In this document: positions 48,095 through 60,197 of the stretch, piece after piece
Position numbering within the stretch: the first letter of the stretch is position 1
Layout of the letters: each line of letters opens with the position of its first letter
Assembly (NCBI RefSeq): GCF_027244095.1
Contig: NC_069661.1
Location: 192,729,501-192,793,500 of the forward strand
Direction of reading: 5' to 3'
Length of the DNA stretch: 64,000 nucleotides
DNA from: Hemicordylus capensis
Lineage: Eukaryota; Chordata; Lepidosauria; Squamata; Cordylidae
Notes under the pieces: generated by a model
What the model was told of the DNA's origin: nothing
The model's input: the letters and a program-made list of their open reading frames with translations, nothing else
Databases searched by the model: none
Position numbers and translations under genes: made by a program

Positions 48095-48530
48095 ATTTGT
48101 ACACCGCCCCAAACTTTCATCTCTGGGTGGTTAACAATAGCATAAAACAAGTTAAAAACTTATTTAAAAAACTTAAAACAATTTAACAATTTAAAAATAT
48201 ACCAGAGAGTAAAACCTAAAAAATTTAGAAAGCTGAGAAAGCTTGGGCGAAAAGATGGGTTTTCAGGTGGGTTTTGAAAATTGCCAGAGATGGGGAGGAT
48301 TGTATCTCAGCAGGGAGCACGTTCCACAATTTCAGGGCAGTGACCAAGAAGGTCTCTGTGTAGCCACCAAACGAGTTGGTGGTAACTGGAGATGGACCTT
48401 CTCAGTATGACCTCAATGGGCAGTGGGGCTCATAGTGAAGAAGATGCTCTCTTAAATACCCAGGACTTAAGCCATTTAGGGCTTTATAAGTTATAACTAG
48501 CACTTTGTATTTTGTCCACAAACCAAATGT
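48095..48530 (-). mobile_element. L2-like LINE 3' end
   Basis: On minus: AAAGTGCTAGTTATAACTTA (KVLVIT), GGCTTAAGTCCTGGGTAT, CTGAAATTGTGGAACGTGCT (LWNVLP) and the 3' UTR ending CACCCAGAGATGAAAGTTTG then GGGCGGTGTACAAATTAGAT. The tail matches that of the 5S SINE at 31211-31250. Confidence 0.85.
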
Positions 48531-48980
48531 TTCCTGTTAAGAATTGATAGTATCCATTTTTGAGGAAGAATGTAGGCAGCCAAGTCGTTGCAACCTTGAT
48601 TTTTGTGATTATTTCATCCTGTCTAGTTTACAATCTGTTTCTTATTCATAAACACTTTGAACTAGCAATGAGAAATGTGGTTTTTAATATCCTGTTTATA
48701 TTTTCTCAGACAAGTCATGGCAAACTCTTTCAAAATCATAAAATGAAAACAATACAAGAGATATATTGAGGATAATGTAAAAATGTAAGGTAGATTTACA
48801 GTTGAAGATCTCTTCTCACTGATCTTATCATTCCTAAATAAAGTATTGGAGTCTTGACAGAGTTTTAATATGCCAGCTATGAGTCAAAGAACTTCCTTGA
48901 GTGTGAAGTCTCTGGATCTTATCTGGAAAGACTGCAAAACAAGTAGCTTGTGGATTGTTCTCTACATTGTACCCCCAAAC

Positions 48981-49503
48981 AGCAGCCCTGCTGGATCAGG
49001 CCCAAGAGAGACACATCTAGTCCAGCAACCTGTTTCATACAGTGTCCCAGTTGCCTCTAGGAAGATGCGGGCATGTCCTCTCTCTTGCTGTTGCTCCCCT
49101 GCAACTGGCATTTAGAGGCATCTTGCCTCTGAAGCTGGAGGTGTCCTATAGCCCTCAGACTAGTAGCCACTGATAGACCTGTCCTCCATGAATTTATCTA
49201 AACCCCTCTTAAAGCCACCCAGGCTGTTGGCTATCATGACATTTTGTAGCAGGGAATCCCATAGGTTGATTATGCATTGTGTGAAAAAATACTTCCATTT
49301 GTCAGTCCTAAATTTCTTGGCAATCAGTTTCATGGGATGACCCCTGGTTCTATGAGGGGGGAGAAAATATTCTCCTCTCCACTTTCTCCACACCATGCAT
49401 GATTTTATAGACCTCTATCATGTCTCCCCTCAATTGTCTTTTTTCTAAATTAAAAAGGCCCAGGTGTTGTAGCCTTGCCTATAACACCCGGGGCTTTTTA
49501 GTT
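48981..49503 (-). mobile_element. CR1 LINE 3' end
   Basis: The minus frame 49396-49160 reads RTRGHPMKLIAKKFR, YFFTQCIINLWDSL and FKRGLDKFMEDRSI, the CR1 ORF2 C-terminus, then the 3' UTR to CTGGATCAGGCCCAA inverted. 5' truncated. The longest CR1 copy with clear coding sequence here. Confidence 0.92.
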
Positions 49504-49535
49504 TAGAAAAACAGAGTAGCCCTATTTATCCATGT

Positions 49536-49737
49536 GATTCCATATGAGCACTATGAGATCTTCCCCTTCTGGGAAGAGCAGAAGGTTCCAAATTCCTTCC
49601 CTGGCTTCTCCAAGATAGGGCTGAGAGAGTTTCCTGCCTGCAACCTTGGAGAAGCCGCTGCCAGTCTGTGAAGACAATACTGAGCTAGATAGACCAATGG
49701 TCTGACTCAGTATATGGCATCTTCCTGTGTTCCTATC
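49536..49737 (+). repeat. Chimeric 5S/tRNA-like SINE, 5' truncated (copy 4)
   Basis: Begins within the 5S end (TGAGCACTATGAGATCTTCC), then the tail AGAAGCCGCTGCCAGTCTGT and GACCAATGGTCTGACTCAGT to CCTGTGTTCC. Confidence 0.8.
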
Positions 49738-49936
49738 TAACTTCCCAATGAGCCATATATTTGATCTGACCACCCCAGAGCACTCAAATAAATAAGTTTT
49801 GTATTTTATAGCATTTCCTTCTTATCTTTTCCAAATAAAAAATAAAAACATATTTCTGCATTAAAGACACACACATTTCAAACAGTTGTCCAATTAGTAA
49901 TTTCAGTCAAAATGCTTTGTTTTATTTGGAATCTAT

Positions 49937-50299
49937 AACATAGGAAGCTTCCATATACTGAGTCAGACCATTCTAGCTCAGTATGGTCTATCTAGCTCAG
50001 TACTGTCTTTACAGACAGGCAGTGTCTTCTCCAAGGTTTCAGGCAGGAATTTCTCTCAGCCCTATCCTGAAGAAGTCAGAGGGCACAGACTGGCAGTAGC
50101 TTCTCCAAGGTTTCAGGCAGGAATTTCTCTCAGCCCTATCTTGAAGAAGCCAGAGAGGGCACTGGAAACCTTCTGCTCTTCCCCGAGCGACTCCATCCGC
50201 TGAGGGGAATATCTTACAGTGCTCACACATCAAGACTCCCATTCATATGTAACCAGGGTGGACCCTGCTTAGCTAATAGGACAAGTCATGCTTGCTACC
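49937..50299 (-). repeat. Chimeric 5S/tRNA-like SINE (copy 3) with 74-bp duplication
   Basis: On minus the 5S-like head AGCTAAGCAGGGTCCACCCT and CATATGAATGGGAGTC starts at 50299. The tail part is doubled: 50012-50085 and 50086-50160 are near-identical 74-bp units (CTTCTCCAAGGTTTCAGGCA). Confidence 0.82.
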
Positions 50300-50790
50300 C
50301 AGGAGTGTATCTAGGGTGGGGCAGGCAGGGCACATGCCCCGGCCGCCACTTGAAGGGGGGGCACCATTTTTTAAAATGAATTTTTTTTAAATGGCTGCCA
50401 AAAACAAAATGGCCACCACACATGCTCAAATGGCCTCTGTAAGGCCCTAGGTCATGCCAGACCTCGCAGAGGCCATTTGAGCATGCACGGCAGCCATTTT
50501 GTTTTGGGTGGCCATTTTAAAAAAAAAATTAAAAAATGGCCACTGCACATGCTCAAATGTTCCCTGCGAGGCCTAGGCCTTGCCAGGCCTCATAGAGGCC
50601 ATTTGAGCATGCGTGGCAGCCTCCAAAATGGCCACCACACCAATCTTTGCAGGCCCAAACAGGCCCAAAAATCAGCCTGGGATGAGCTGCAGCAGTGAAT
50701 TAAGAGGCTGGTGGGGGGAGGGGGAACCTTTGCAGACCCTCCCCCCCCAGCCTTTAGGAATCTCCCCAAAGGAGCTACAGGTAAAAGCAT
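50300..50790. repeat. Probable hAT-type element with repeated palindromes
   Basis: Starts CAGGAGTGTATCTAGGGTG, like squamate hAT ends. CATGCTCAAATGGCCTCTG and its inverse AGAGGCCATTTGAGCATGC occur, and the whole block is repeated with change (50395-50485, 50540-50615). The right end is not found. Confidence 0.5.
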
Positions 50791-53504
50791 TTTTTAAAAA
50801 ATTAATATAATATAAGTCACTGTACACATATTTAGTTTGGCACTATGTACAGAGAATCAGGGCTTCTGAATACTGAGCTGAAGCTTATGAGCTAGGATTG
50901 TATTCATTTCCTCTTACTTTGCTTCTTGTGATAAGTGAGTTAAATGTGATGTCTTAATATGGCTATTAATGGTGAGTTTGTCTTTGAATCAGTGTGAAAT
51001 CCTTAGTTTTAAGACCCACTGGGATTTTCTCTGTATATCCTTTAATTATTTTCAGAGTATCTGGGAAAAGTCAAATTCTCCATTTATTTTTAAAACTTAT
51101 GTAATAGTGATGCTACAATGCATAGTAGACAATTAGACAGGCACTTCTGTTTCATTTTCCAAGTACACCTCCACATAGTATTTGGGTATTTCATGAGCCC
51201 CAGCATATTGAAATTTGTAATTTTCCAGCATTTTTTGGTCTGACTACTTCCACTGCTATATAGTTTTTGAAATATTAAAAGATTAATGAGCTTGACTTGT
51301 ATTTTTTAGCTGATATTATGGTAAAGTTATCTGAAAGATGGGTGTCAGATGTTTGGTCAGGAGGCACAATTTCAGTGCTTGCCCTAGGTGCTATTTTCCC
51401 TAGATAATGCCTCTGTTGCTGCCACAAGACCAGCTCTTCTCTTCACCCTCAAGAGCGGTGAGAGGGTAAGAGAAAGGAGCTAGCTTTGCTTAAAGTTCCA
51501 GAAGAAGAGAGAGGTGCTTCCCTGCTTGCTTTTTAGTAAAAGAACTACCCGGAGGAACTCCCTGTCCACCATATTTCCCATTTCCCCCCGCATTCTGTAG
51601 ATCTCTTTTGCCAAGATTTGCTAGTGGCATTTTTAAAAGGAAAGGAAAAGACTTCCCAGCAATTGCTGGAGAAATCCAATGTCTCCTGAGGGCTTGGTTG
51701 GGGTGTTGAGTGAAGAGAAAAGAGACGGCTTCCCTCTGGAGAAGGAGAGGCTGAAGAACGGTAGCCAGGGTTCTTATCTGTTCTGAACTCCATTTGCTTG
51801 CAGATTGTGTGGTCTCATTTTGCATACAGATCTCTAGAGAATGTGTTCAGCCTAGAAGGAACCTAGGAAATCAGATGACTGGGCTGGCCTTGTTTGTTGG
51901 TTATTGGTCAGAATAGGTGCCTGTAAGCTATTCTGACTGGTTAGGGGCTGAACTAGCCCCTGCCAACCCTTAGGGAAGAGAGGCACATCATGACTGGTGC
52001 TAAGGCACTAAATATGCAATTTGGGTAGTGACTAAGTGTGGTAATCATTTGGCAACAGATCCCACTGAACACCCTAAGAGGAAGGAAATGGCTTTACAAA
52101 GTAACTTAGAAAAAAGACCAAGAACAAGCGTGAAAATGCAAAAGCAACATTCAAGCAAGAGAGAGAGAGAGACACACACACAGAGGGAAAGACAGAGAGG
52201 AAGAAATGGCATGTTTGGTGAGAGAATGGGGGGCTGGCAAAAATGTGGGGCTGGCAAGGGGGGGGCAACGTCCCCTCTGCTCCAAATGAGGAGCCGCCTC
52301 TGTCATTCACACAAAAACATGTACTTGTGTGCAGATATCTGAACGCAGGTACAACATAATGTCTGGATAGAGCTATTGTCTCTTTAATATGTGTTCTCCA
52401 TCTGCTGCTGACTATACGCTGATGGGTTTTATTGTGTATTTACGTGTCTCCATTGTTAGCCACCTTGAACACACTATTATGCAGAAAAGGCAGAATGCAA
52501 ACTAACCAACTAAATGCTCTAAACTAGTGCTACTATGAATATATGTATATTCTGCTTTTCAGCAACGTGGTTTCCACAGAAAAATAAATAATTAATAAGG
52601 TTTCCCCCTGTCCCTAAAGGGCCCATAATCTAAAAAGAAACAGAAGGTGGACACCAACAATAGCCACTGGATGGGTGCTGTGCTGGGGCTGGGTAGGAAC
52701 AGTTGTTCTCCTCCTGCTAAATATAAGAGAAAGGTGCCTTTCTGCTCAGTTAGCAGGGGTGAATGCCAAGCTAGCAGTTAAGCTCTAAAGATATGCACTA
52801 ATTTTGACTGTACTATCAAAAGAAGACTGGTTCTGCGGTGGCATTACCAAGTGCAAACAGTTCCTGCTCGACCACAACATTCTGCATGCCCTTGGGCCAG
52901 TCATTTGATTTGTCTGCTTGGTATTTCCTGCCTGTCCTGTGGACATAATATTTCTTATTTGCCATGCCTACATAAATAGCCAGTTCTTTGTCCCAAAGCT
53001 TAATGTGTGTGCACACATCCAATACCTAGCACAAAGTGGCCCTAATCTCCACTGGAGCCTCTGGGTATCACAGCAAGACTAAAAGGTTATCAGTATGGAC
53101 AACTCAGTTTGGAAAATTATAGATAGCTCCCAGTAAAACAAAGAGACTATTCTATTTGTTTTCTAAAAGGGTGCTGAGATGCAGCTAAATACTAATGTTA
53201 GAAATAGCGATGTCCTTGAGTAATATAACATTAGTTCTTAGTAGGCAGGCTAAAGCAAACAGAGAGTTTTTTCATTCCACCCCCCACCCCCACCCCCGCC
53301 GGCCCGCCTTCCAAACAGAGCCCTCCTGCTGTGAACACTGAATAAGGACTTGCCTAATGGACATAATTTCTGGCTCAATGTTTTATGTGCTAATTTCATT
53401 GTAAAGAATTGTCTTCTGAGATTTGACCAGTGCCGCTGAGTGGCTTGTTTATCTGGGGCAGAGAAGTTCATCCTGTTTTTGATGGGTGGGGGTATTCCTG
53501 GATC
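50791..53504. other. Intergenic, mostly unrecognised
   Basis: A purine-rich GAGAGAGAGACACACACACA tract lies at 52155-52185. 52230-52312 ends GAGGAGCCGCCTCTG, similar to a hAT terminus. No gene recognised. Confidence 0.4.
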
Positions 53505-53635
53505 CACTGGATCCTTGTCGCCGGAGGCCCAAGTGGCCTCGGTGGCATGGAGTACCTTCTACCAGCTGAGGTTGATACACAGATCACAATCCCTCCAGAT
53601 TAGGCTACTGACTGTATCACATGGACGGTGTTCCC

Positions 53636-53761
53636 TGGAACAGGGATTCCCAGATGTTGGTGGCTATAACCCCCATCATCCCCACCTGGAACAGCCTTTG
53701 GGTGGGGATGCTGGGAGTTGTAGGCAACAACATCTAGGAACCCCTGTTACAGGGAACACTG
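53636..53761. mobile_element. hAT-type MITE in L2 (first)
   Basis: Ends CGGTGTTCCCTGGAACAGGG and, inverted, CAGTGTTCCCTGTAACAGGG. Inner arms ATTCCCAGATGTTGGTGGCT and GGGAGTTGTAGGCAACAACA pair. No clear target duplication seen. Confidence 0.75.
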
Positions 53762-53881
53762 TGCAGTCTTGGAAGACTATTCAGAAATTACAGTTAATTC
53801 AAAATAGAGCTGCTAGGCAGCTAACAGGGACTGGGCAATTCAAAGTGCCGTTTTTAACCTTTCAAGGCTTTACTTGGGAAC

Positions 53882-54017
53882 CAGCGTTCCCTGTAACAGG
53901 CATTCCCAGATGTTGTGGACTACAACTGCCATAATCCACAGCCAAAGGCCACTGCAGCTGAGGATGCTGGGAGTTGTAGTCAATAAGATCTGTGAATTCC
54001 TGTTACAGGGAACACTG
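53882..54017. mobile_element. hAT-type MITE in L2 (second), 136 bp
   Basis: Ends CAGCGTTCCCTGTAACAGG and CCTGTTACAGGGAACACTG. Flanked by TTGGGAAC (53874-53881) and TTGGGCAC (54018-54025), 7 of 8 matching. Same family as 53636-53761. Confidence 0.83.
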
Positions 54018-54342
54018 TTGGGCACTATCTTCCATCTCCAGCATAGGCCTCCCTGTATGCAGGGGTCATTTTTGGAAGCCCTCCTCCAGGTGCCCCTGCC
54101 ACCTGTAGTTAGGTGACTGGGGACAGGGCCTTCTCAGTGGTGGTGTCTGTGAAATGCTTTCTCCTGGGAGGCTTGCCTGGTGCCATTCTTTGTGTCCTTT
54201 TGGCATCAAAGACTTAAAAAATTCCCCAAGCTTCTACATTTTTAATAGTTTTTTAAAATGCTGCTTTAAACTTCAGCTTTCCCTACATTTTTTTCCTATT
54301 CCATTTAGCATGGTCATGCATTACTTATTATTTACTTGTAGT

Positions 54343-54914
54343 CAGAGCTGGCTCAGTATAAACTGACATTGGTAGCAAGGTGCACAGAGTACCACTCAGC
54401 CCCTGGGCTGGAGCCCACTGCAGCCACCTGTCTTCCTTCCTCTTTCCCCTTCCCTCCTTCTTCCAGGGCACACTCTGCCAGCTTCCAGCTCGTGTTCATC
54501 CACTGCAGGAAGCAAGCAAGCAGGAGGAGGAGGAAGCAATGCAACCCCTTCCTTCCTTGCTGTCTCCTGCTTGCATCAGTCCATCGCCACAGGCAATGAA
54601 TGTATCTGAGCAGGAGGAGGAGGAATGAGTGAGTAGGAATGAGTGAGCAGGAGGAGGAGGGAGCAAGCAAGATGGGATCAAGCAAGGCAGCGAGTCCACT
54701 CTGGTGCATAGAGAAGAGGGCATTGCTGGGACAGAGGTGAGCAACAAGCCTGCCCCCAGGCAGGGTGCTTTGGCAGCATATGCTAGGGTGATGATGGTGT
54801 AGCTGCCATGGCAGGAGGCAGGGGCACCTTCTTTTGTGCCCCCCCCCCCAATAGCCTTCAAATCTGCTGCTTGAGGCTATTGCCTCATTTCACCTCACAG
54901 GGGAGCTGCCTCTG
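54343..54914. mobile_element. hAT-type nonautonomous element, 572 bp
   Basis: Flanks CTTGTAGT (54335-54342) and CTTGCAGT (54915-54922) match at 7 of 8. Ends CAGAGCTGGCT and AGCTGCCTCTG are inverted. The interior has GAGGAGGAGG runs. No transposase recognised. Confidence 0.72.
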
Positions 54915-54922
54915 CTTGCAGT

Positions 54923-56183
54923 TGTAGGTTGCCCTGGAAATATTTTTTTACTAAAGAGTGCCATATATATTCTTTAAATTATAAAATAAATGCAGTTTGG
55001 CTAACTTGCTTTAAGACTTAGTTCCTAGAAGCATATTTAACTCTTCTGCCAGCAAGTGGTAACACAGTAATAAGGGCTGCATTCAAACGGTGACCAAATT
55101 TGGAGGGAGGAATGATTTTATAGTCATGAACCCTTTCACATGCTTAACATGCCTGATCCATTCAAAGGGTGTTGCCTTACATGCACATGCCTCAAAACAA
55201 GGTCTTTCAAAGTAACAGTTATTTTAAAAAGAAAATATAAACAAATTAAATTATTTCACTTTATATGGCAAAACAATTAATACCAATAAACTCACATTTG
55301 AACCTAAATTTTTGCCTAGTAATAGAAGTCTGGACAATGGATAATCCTGGGGGGAGTAAGCTGAGCAAGGAATCAATAACTAATAGGCAGGGGCAGTTGG
55401 ATCTTTCTGTTGGGAATTCTCTCTGGTAAGAGAAACCCTTTTTCATTATAGCAGAGTGCACAGAGGCACAACACAGTGGAATTTGGTTAGGCATGCGTGT
55501 ATGCTGAGAGTAAAGTAACTTGGAGCCAGTTCATAGTTTCAAATCAATATAAATGGTATTTATTAGAGAACTCCATTCTAGATAGGAAAGTGAGGAGTTA
55601 GGATCTCTGATCTAGCTAGCTAGCTGGATACAGATGGATTCTGCTTCTCTGTACACATGGTGCAGTGGAGAAGAGCTTGCATGTTGCAAGGTAGAAGGAA
55701 CAGGAAGAGAAAGGAGAGAGGAAGTGCAAAGCAGGAAGGAAGGAAGTTAGTCCCTAAGAGTAGCAATCTACATTCTAAGGGATAGTTTCAGAGCAGTAGA
55801 GAAGGGATGACCAATGTCTTGACCCTCTAGCCCTCTGACTCACTAGTCTGTCCTCCACTGTCATTGAGACAAGAGACAGAGCATAATCCTTCACTTCCAA
55901 CACTTTCTGTGTATACTCTGCAGCCTAAATTCGGCAGTACCTACTTCCCTAAATCAGGACAGGAAAACAATGTTGCAGAGATTCCAGCCAGTAAGGCTCC
56001 TAAGATATTTCAAATGCCCTTTTCTAATCTCCAGACAGTTTAAAAAAAAAAAAAAAAACTTTTCCAACTTCCTTGAGGTGGAATTAATGTAAATGAGGGG
56101 AGATAAAGATGGGCTCACCAAGTCTAGCATCCCTACTGATCAGAGTTCTTTTAGACATTCCACAAATATTGGGGAGAGAAGAA

Positions 56184-56184
<1 letters not shown>
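54923..56184. other. Intergenic, nothing firm
   Basis: GGGCTGCATTCAAACGGTGA (55075) recalls the DNA-type repeat starts at 31460 and 35582. A 17-bp poly-A is near 56042. Otherwise unrecognised. Confidence 0.4.

Positions 56185-56238
<54 letters not shown>
56185..56238. repeat. (CT)n microsatellite, 54 bp
   Basis: Uninterrupted CT dinucleotides. The serine/leucine-rich or arginine/glutamate-rich open frames across it are artefacts of the repeat. Confidence 0.97.
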
Positions 56239-56241
<3 letters not shown>

Positions 56242-56930
56242 ACAGGGGCATAAACTTTACTGGGCAGATGTGTTTCAAGAACATGGGCTGCCCAGAGAAG
56301 AAGGGCCACCAGGGTCCCTTCAACCTGTCCCCCACCCCTCCTGTGCTGCCGCTTCCCAGTGGAAAGCGCTTCCCAGTGTTTTCTGTCTTTGCAGGGCCTT
56401 GCCGCTGCCATGCTCCCTCTCCCTCCCCTTCCCCTCTCCCTTTCTCTCTTGCCTCTTTCCTGTCTGCTGCTGCCGCCTGCCCACCCACCCGCCCGCCCGC
56501 CTACTGCTGTCACTTCTAGCTGGCACATGTGGCAGGAAGGGGCTGAATCAGCTCTTTCCTCTCTTGAGCTGCATGGTCGGCATCAAGGCGCCCACCATTT
56601 CCCAGGCAGTTCACTTTAAGAGGCTGAATCAGCCAGTTTCTCTCTCGTTCCCTCGAGAGTGGACAGAGCTGATTCAGCTCCTTACCACCAGGCAAGGCAA
56701 TTGGGAAGTGGCTGTGGTGGCAGGCCAGTGAGGCAGCAGCAGCAGGCAGGAGAGAGGTAGGGAGAGAGAGAAATAAGGCATGGCAGCGGCAAGGCACCAC
56801 AAAGATAAAGAACACTTGTGGTGTGTGGGGGGGGCATTTGTGTGTGGGGGGGAGGGGGCTTTGTGATTGTGGTGGCAGTGGTTGCCACCACCAAAAGCGA
56901 AGATTTGACATTTTTAGCCACATCTATGGT
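56239..56930. repeat. GC-rich repeat-like block with internal inverted copies
   Basis: GGCTGAATCAGCTCTTTCCT and AGAGCTGATTCAGCTCCTTA are inverted relatives (56540, 56667), and GAGGCTGAATCAGCCAG lies between. C/T-rich and G-rich halves face each other, suggesting a degraded foldback DNA element. Confidence 0.4.
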
Positions 56931-57430
56931 GTGACCCAAAAAAGAAAAAAATATGAGTGATGTTCATTTAAAGAACACAGGACCCTTCTGACGTCACTAT
57001 GCCACCGATTCAAATGCATACAAAATGATCCCCAGCTACTGTATGTGCCAGATTCTCTGTGAGTTGAGCCTAGTAACATATTCATGCTAGTCATAGGCCT
57101 GACTTAGGAAGGAGTATGTCAGGGAGAATCAAGGCTATAAGGAAGTGTGTGGCCTCCGCCAACTTCCTCCCATCAAACTCCCATGATTCCTGTGTCCACC
57201 TCCTTGTGCATTGGGTAGATAAAGGATAATTGGTGCTACTGCGGGATGTCTCTAACTTTGGGTCATTCTGGGCCCTTTGGCAACAGCTGTGCCAATCAAA
57301 GGGAGCCAGCTGGCAGGTAGAGCCACCAAGGGAAGCAAGCCACATGAGTGGGGAGAGCAAGAAGAGATGGAGAAGAGACTCTCCTTTCCCTAGCATTTGC
57401 TTCCCCCATTGCAAGTGATCACAGATCCTC
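56931..57430. other. Intergenic, nothing recognised
   Basis: No repeat or gene recognised. Confidence 0.4.
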
Positions 57431-57690
57431 AAGCATAGCGTAGTGGTTAGAGTGCTGGACTAGGACCGGGAAGACCCGAGTTCCAATCCCCATTCAACCA
57501 TGAAACTCACTGGGTGACTCTGGGCCAGTCATGCATCTCTCAGCCTAAGTTACCTCACAGGGTTGTTGTGAGAATAAAAATAAGCATGTAGAATAAAAAT
57601 TAATAAAAAGAATAAAAATAAGAGAATAAAAATAAGCATGAGCTCCTCAGAGGAAGAGTGGGATATACATGTAAAAAATAAAAATATATT
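57431..57690 (+). repeat. tRNA-headed SINE, family B (copy 2) with internal A-rich expansion
   Basis: Same family as 1970-2180 (GCGTAGTGGTTAGAGTGCTG, GAGTTCCAATCCCC, TGGGCCAGTCATGC). A GAATAAAAATAAG-like motif is repeated several times at about 57571-57640 between body and tail, and the first copy lacks this. Confidence 0.85.
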
Positions 57691-58448
57691 AATAATCTTC
57701 TCCATACCACTTCATAGCATAGGGTGAAGAGTGTGGGTTGCCTCTTCTGTTCCATCTCACTGGAATCCTGTGAGCTACCTCACTTGCCAGGTGGAGATCC
57801 AAGGCTGAAAATGTCATCTAGAGAATTCATGGAAGGGGACAGTTCTCAACAGTTCATTTCCACTCCCTACCCATTAGGCTATCCCTAGTAAAAGCACAAT
57901 GCAGTGCTTTCCTGTTATGGTGAAAGCTTGGCTGTGAGTGAGTCTTATAAGTAGAATTCGTTACTCAAAAATAGGAAGCTGTTTGTTGTTCTTCAATATA
58001 AATGCCTGCCTATAGTAAAATTTTATGGCATAAACTGCTTTAATAGATTTAGTATGCCAAACATTTATTAATCATTTTTACAGCATTTTTAAAAAGAAAA
58101 ACATGAAGTTCAAGCATAATCCGCCCCCCCTTCTCACAATGGCCACTTGAGGGAGTAATTATAAGACCTACTTTACAGATGGGCAGCCACCCAGCAAGAA
58201 ACAGCTGAGGCGAGATCTGATCTCAGGTTTCACAGATGCAAGCTCAACAGATTATCCCTTGAACCACATGTGTTTGAATGTTAGGGGAAATGAAATTATT
58301 ACAGCCTGGTCTAAACTTTTCATTTTGCTAAGTGTCAGATCCAATCTGGAGGAGTACATCACCATGTTAATAAACCAACTTAGATGCATCTGTGTTATGC
58401 TTATTCAGAACAAGAAAGATGTTTCTTTGTGGCTCCATTTAAATGTTT
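57691..58448. other. Intergenic, nothing recognised
   Basis: Unrecognised DNA between two SINEs. Confidence 0.4.
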
Positions 58449-58700
58449 CTATGGCACAGCAGGGAAATGACTTGAATAGCAAGCCAGGGGTTGCTGGTTC
58501 AAATTCCCGCTGGTGTGTTTTCCCAGACTATGGGAAACACCTATATAGCTGCAGCAATATAGGAAGATGCTGAAAGGCAACATCTCATACTGTGCGGGAG
58601 ATGGCAATAGTAAACTCCTTCTGTATTCTACCAAAGACAACCACAGGGCTCTGTGGGCGCCAGGAGGCGACACCAACTCAACGGCACACTTTACTTTATA
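58449..58700 (+). repeat. Sauria SINE, nearly full
   Basis: B box GGTTGCTGGTTCAAATTCCC, then GTGTTTTCCCAGACTATGGG, GCAGCAATATAGGAAGATGC, GGCAATAGTAAACTCCTTCT and the Bov-B-type tail GGCGACACCAACTCAACGGC ACACTTTACTTTATA. The 5' A-box part is diverged. Confidence 0.9.
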
Positions 58701-58892
58701 CTGCTAGAGGTGAGATAAGGAAAACAAGTACCTTTTGGACAAGACGGAAGCATTATGACTCATTCTGAGTAGGATGCAGCTGAATCCCATTGTACTGTCA
58801 CTCACTTCCAAGAACATTCTGAAGGCAGTGTTCAACAAACCAGCAGGGAAGAATCACAAGAAGGAGGGAAATACTGAGAGGCTGCAGGTCAA

Positions 58893-58978
58893 AGGCTGCA
58901 ACTCTATGCAGACATATTTGGGAGTAAGTTGCATTGCAACCAATGGGTTTACTTCTGAGTATGCATGCAGCGGGTCTG
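58893..58978. repeat. CAATCCTATGCA-type palindromic repeat
   Basis: GGCTGCAACTCTATGCAGAC, TTTGGGAGTAAGTTGCATTG and CTTCTGAGTATGCATGCAG; arms are inverted with changes. Confidence 0.55.
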
Positions 58979-60127
58979 GATGTTAGAGGCCTAAATGGAG
59001 TGCTGGGGAAGAGAAAAAGATATCAGCACTTCAAGGAGCCAGCTGCAGGCATTTCCTGCTGCTGTGCTGGTATTTTCTGTTTTTTTCTCCAAGGAGGCAC
59101 ATCAGAGATTACCCTATCCAGCTTTCTTCTTCATTGTACAAAAGACACTTCTCCCCTCCTTGGTTATATAGCTTCTCTTTTTAGAATCACATTTGCCTGG
59201 GTACTGTCCTGCATATCAGGGACTTATTTATTAGTCAGAGTATGATCAGCCAAATGGGTCATATAAGACACACTGGTGACTCCCATAGTACTAGTCTATG
59301 CACTTCTGAGCAATGAGTATACATGTACAGCTCTAAAGCAGCATTTGTTGGGTGCTTATTATCTGTCACTTCTGCCTATGTTCAAGTGCAAAGAGATTTG
59401 TCTTGGGCATTTTTGGACCCTTTTAGCTGGTGGCACGGATAATCAAGCTAGGGGGACTCAGTAGTACTGAACACATGCAGCTTCAGCAAGTGTAATGAGT
59501 CTTCTGCAGCAGCACAAAAGATCCAGAAACAAAGGTGATAGGCCCACTGACAGCTGGGAAAACAAGAGGTCTGCTCAGGAGAACTATTTGCTTACTGTTA
59601 AATCAGTGGCACTGACATCTTTGAGCTCAACAGTATCTCCTTCCTGGCCTTCTAGGGCATGAATTAATGCTTCCCTTCTCATTTCAGGTTTGAACTCTGA
59701 TTTCTCATCAAAATCTCTGAGGATTGTCACGGTTCAGTTTCATCTTGGATTTTTTAAACAATGGACAGTGGACAAACAAAATACATAAACAGCTGAATAG
59801 GGCTAAAATGTTATATCGGAGTAAGGGACAGATACTTGCTGGGAAAACCCTCATGAGTACTAGAAAGTGAATGTATAGATCTTGACTATCAATAATAATT
59901 AGTGTGTTGACAAAATCCCCATGGTGTGGAGAATCCCAGAGGATGTTCTACATGTATAAAGCGAGAGAAATACTTTCTTTTGCAGATGAAACAGCCCATA
60001 ATGATTGCTTAAGGGATGGATAGTTAATTGGGCTTCTGCTGCACAGAAGAATGCACTCCACAGAATTCACTAATGACCAGGAAGGTGCTCCTCAGACAGA
60101 GATGGAAGCCTTGGTTAGGCTGAGGCA
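58979..60127. other. Intergenic, nothing recognised
   Basis: No repeat or gene recognised in this stretch. Confidence 0.4.
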
Positions 60128-60197
60128 AGGCCATAGATCACTGGCAGAACACATGCTTTCCATGCAGACCATCCTAGGTTTAATCCTTGGCATCTTC
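60128..60197 (+). repeat. tRNA-headed SINE, family T, head only
   Basis: GGCCATAGATCACTGGCAGA, ACACATGCTTTCCATGCAG and GGTTTAATCCTTGGCATCTT match the tRNA-like head at 31302. Followed by a C/T-rich tract, not the family tail. Confidence 0.7.

Larger units (their letters stand above)
53509..54342 (+). mobile_element. L2-like LINE fragment broken by two MITEs
   Basis: LSPEAQVASVAWSTFYQLRL (53516), then after the first MITE KTIQKLQLIQNRAARQLTGT, then after the second MITE degenerate C-terminal sequence with LEALLQVPLP. This follows the L2 ORF2 order seen at 46100-46660. Decayed. Confidence 0.75.

Noticed and set aside
56093-56731. 212-codon plus-strand frame
   Set aside because: It runs through the (CT)n microsatellite (serine/leucine runs) and a repeat-like block; frames on both strands are equally open.
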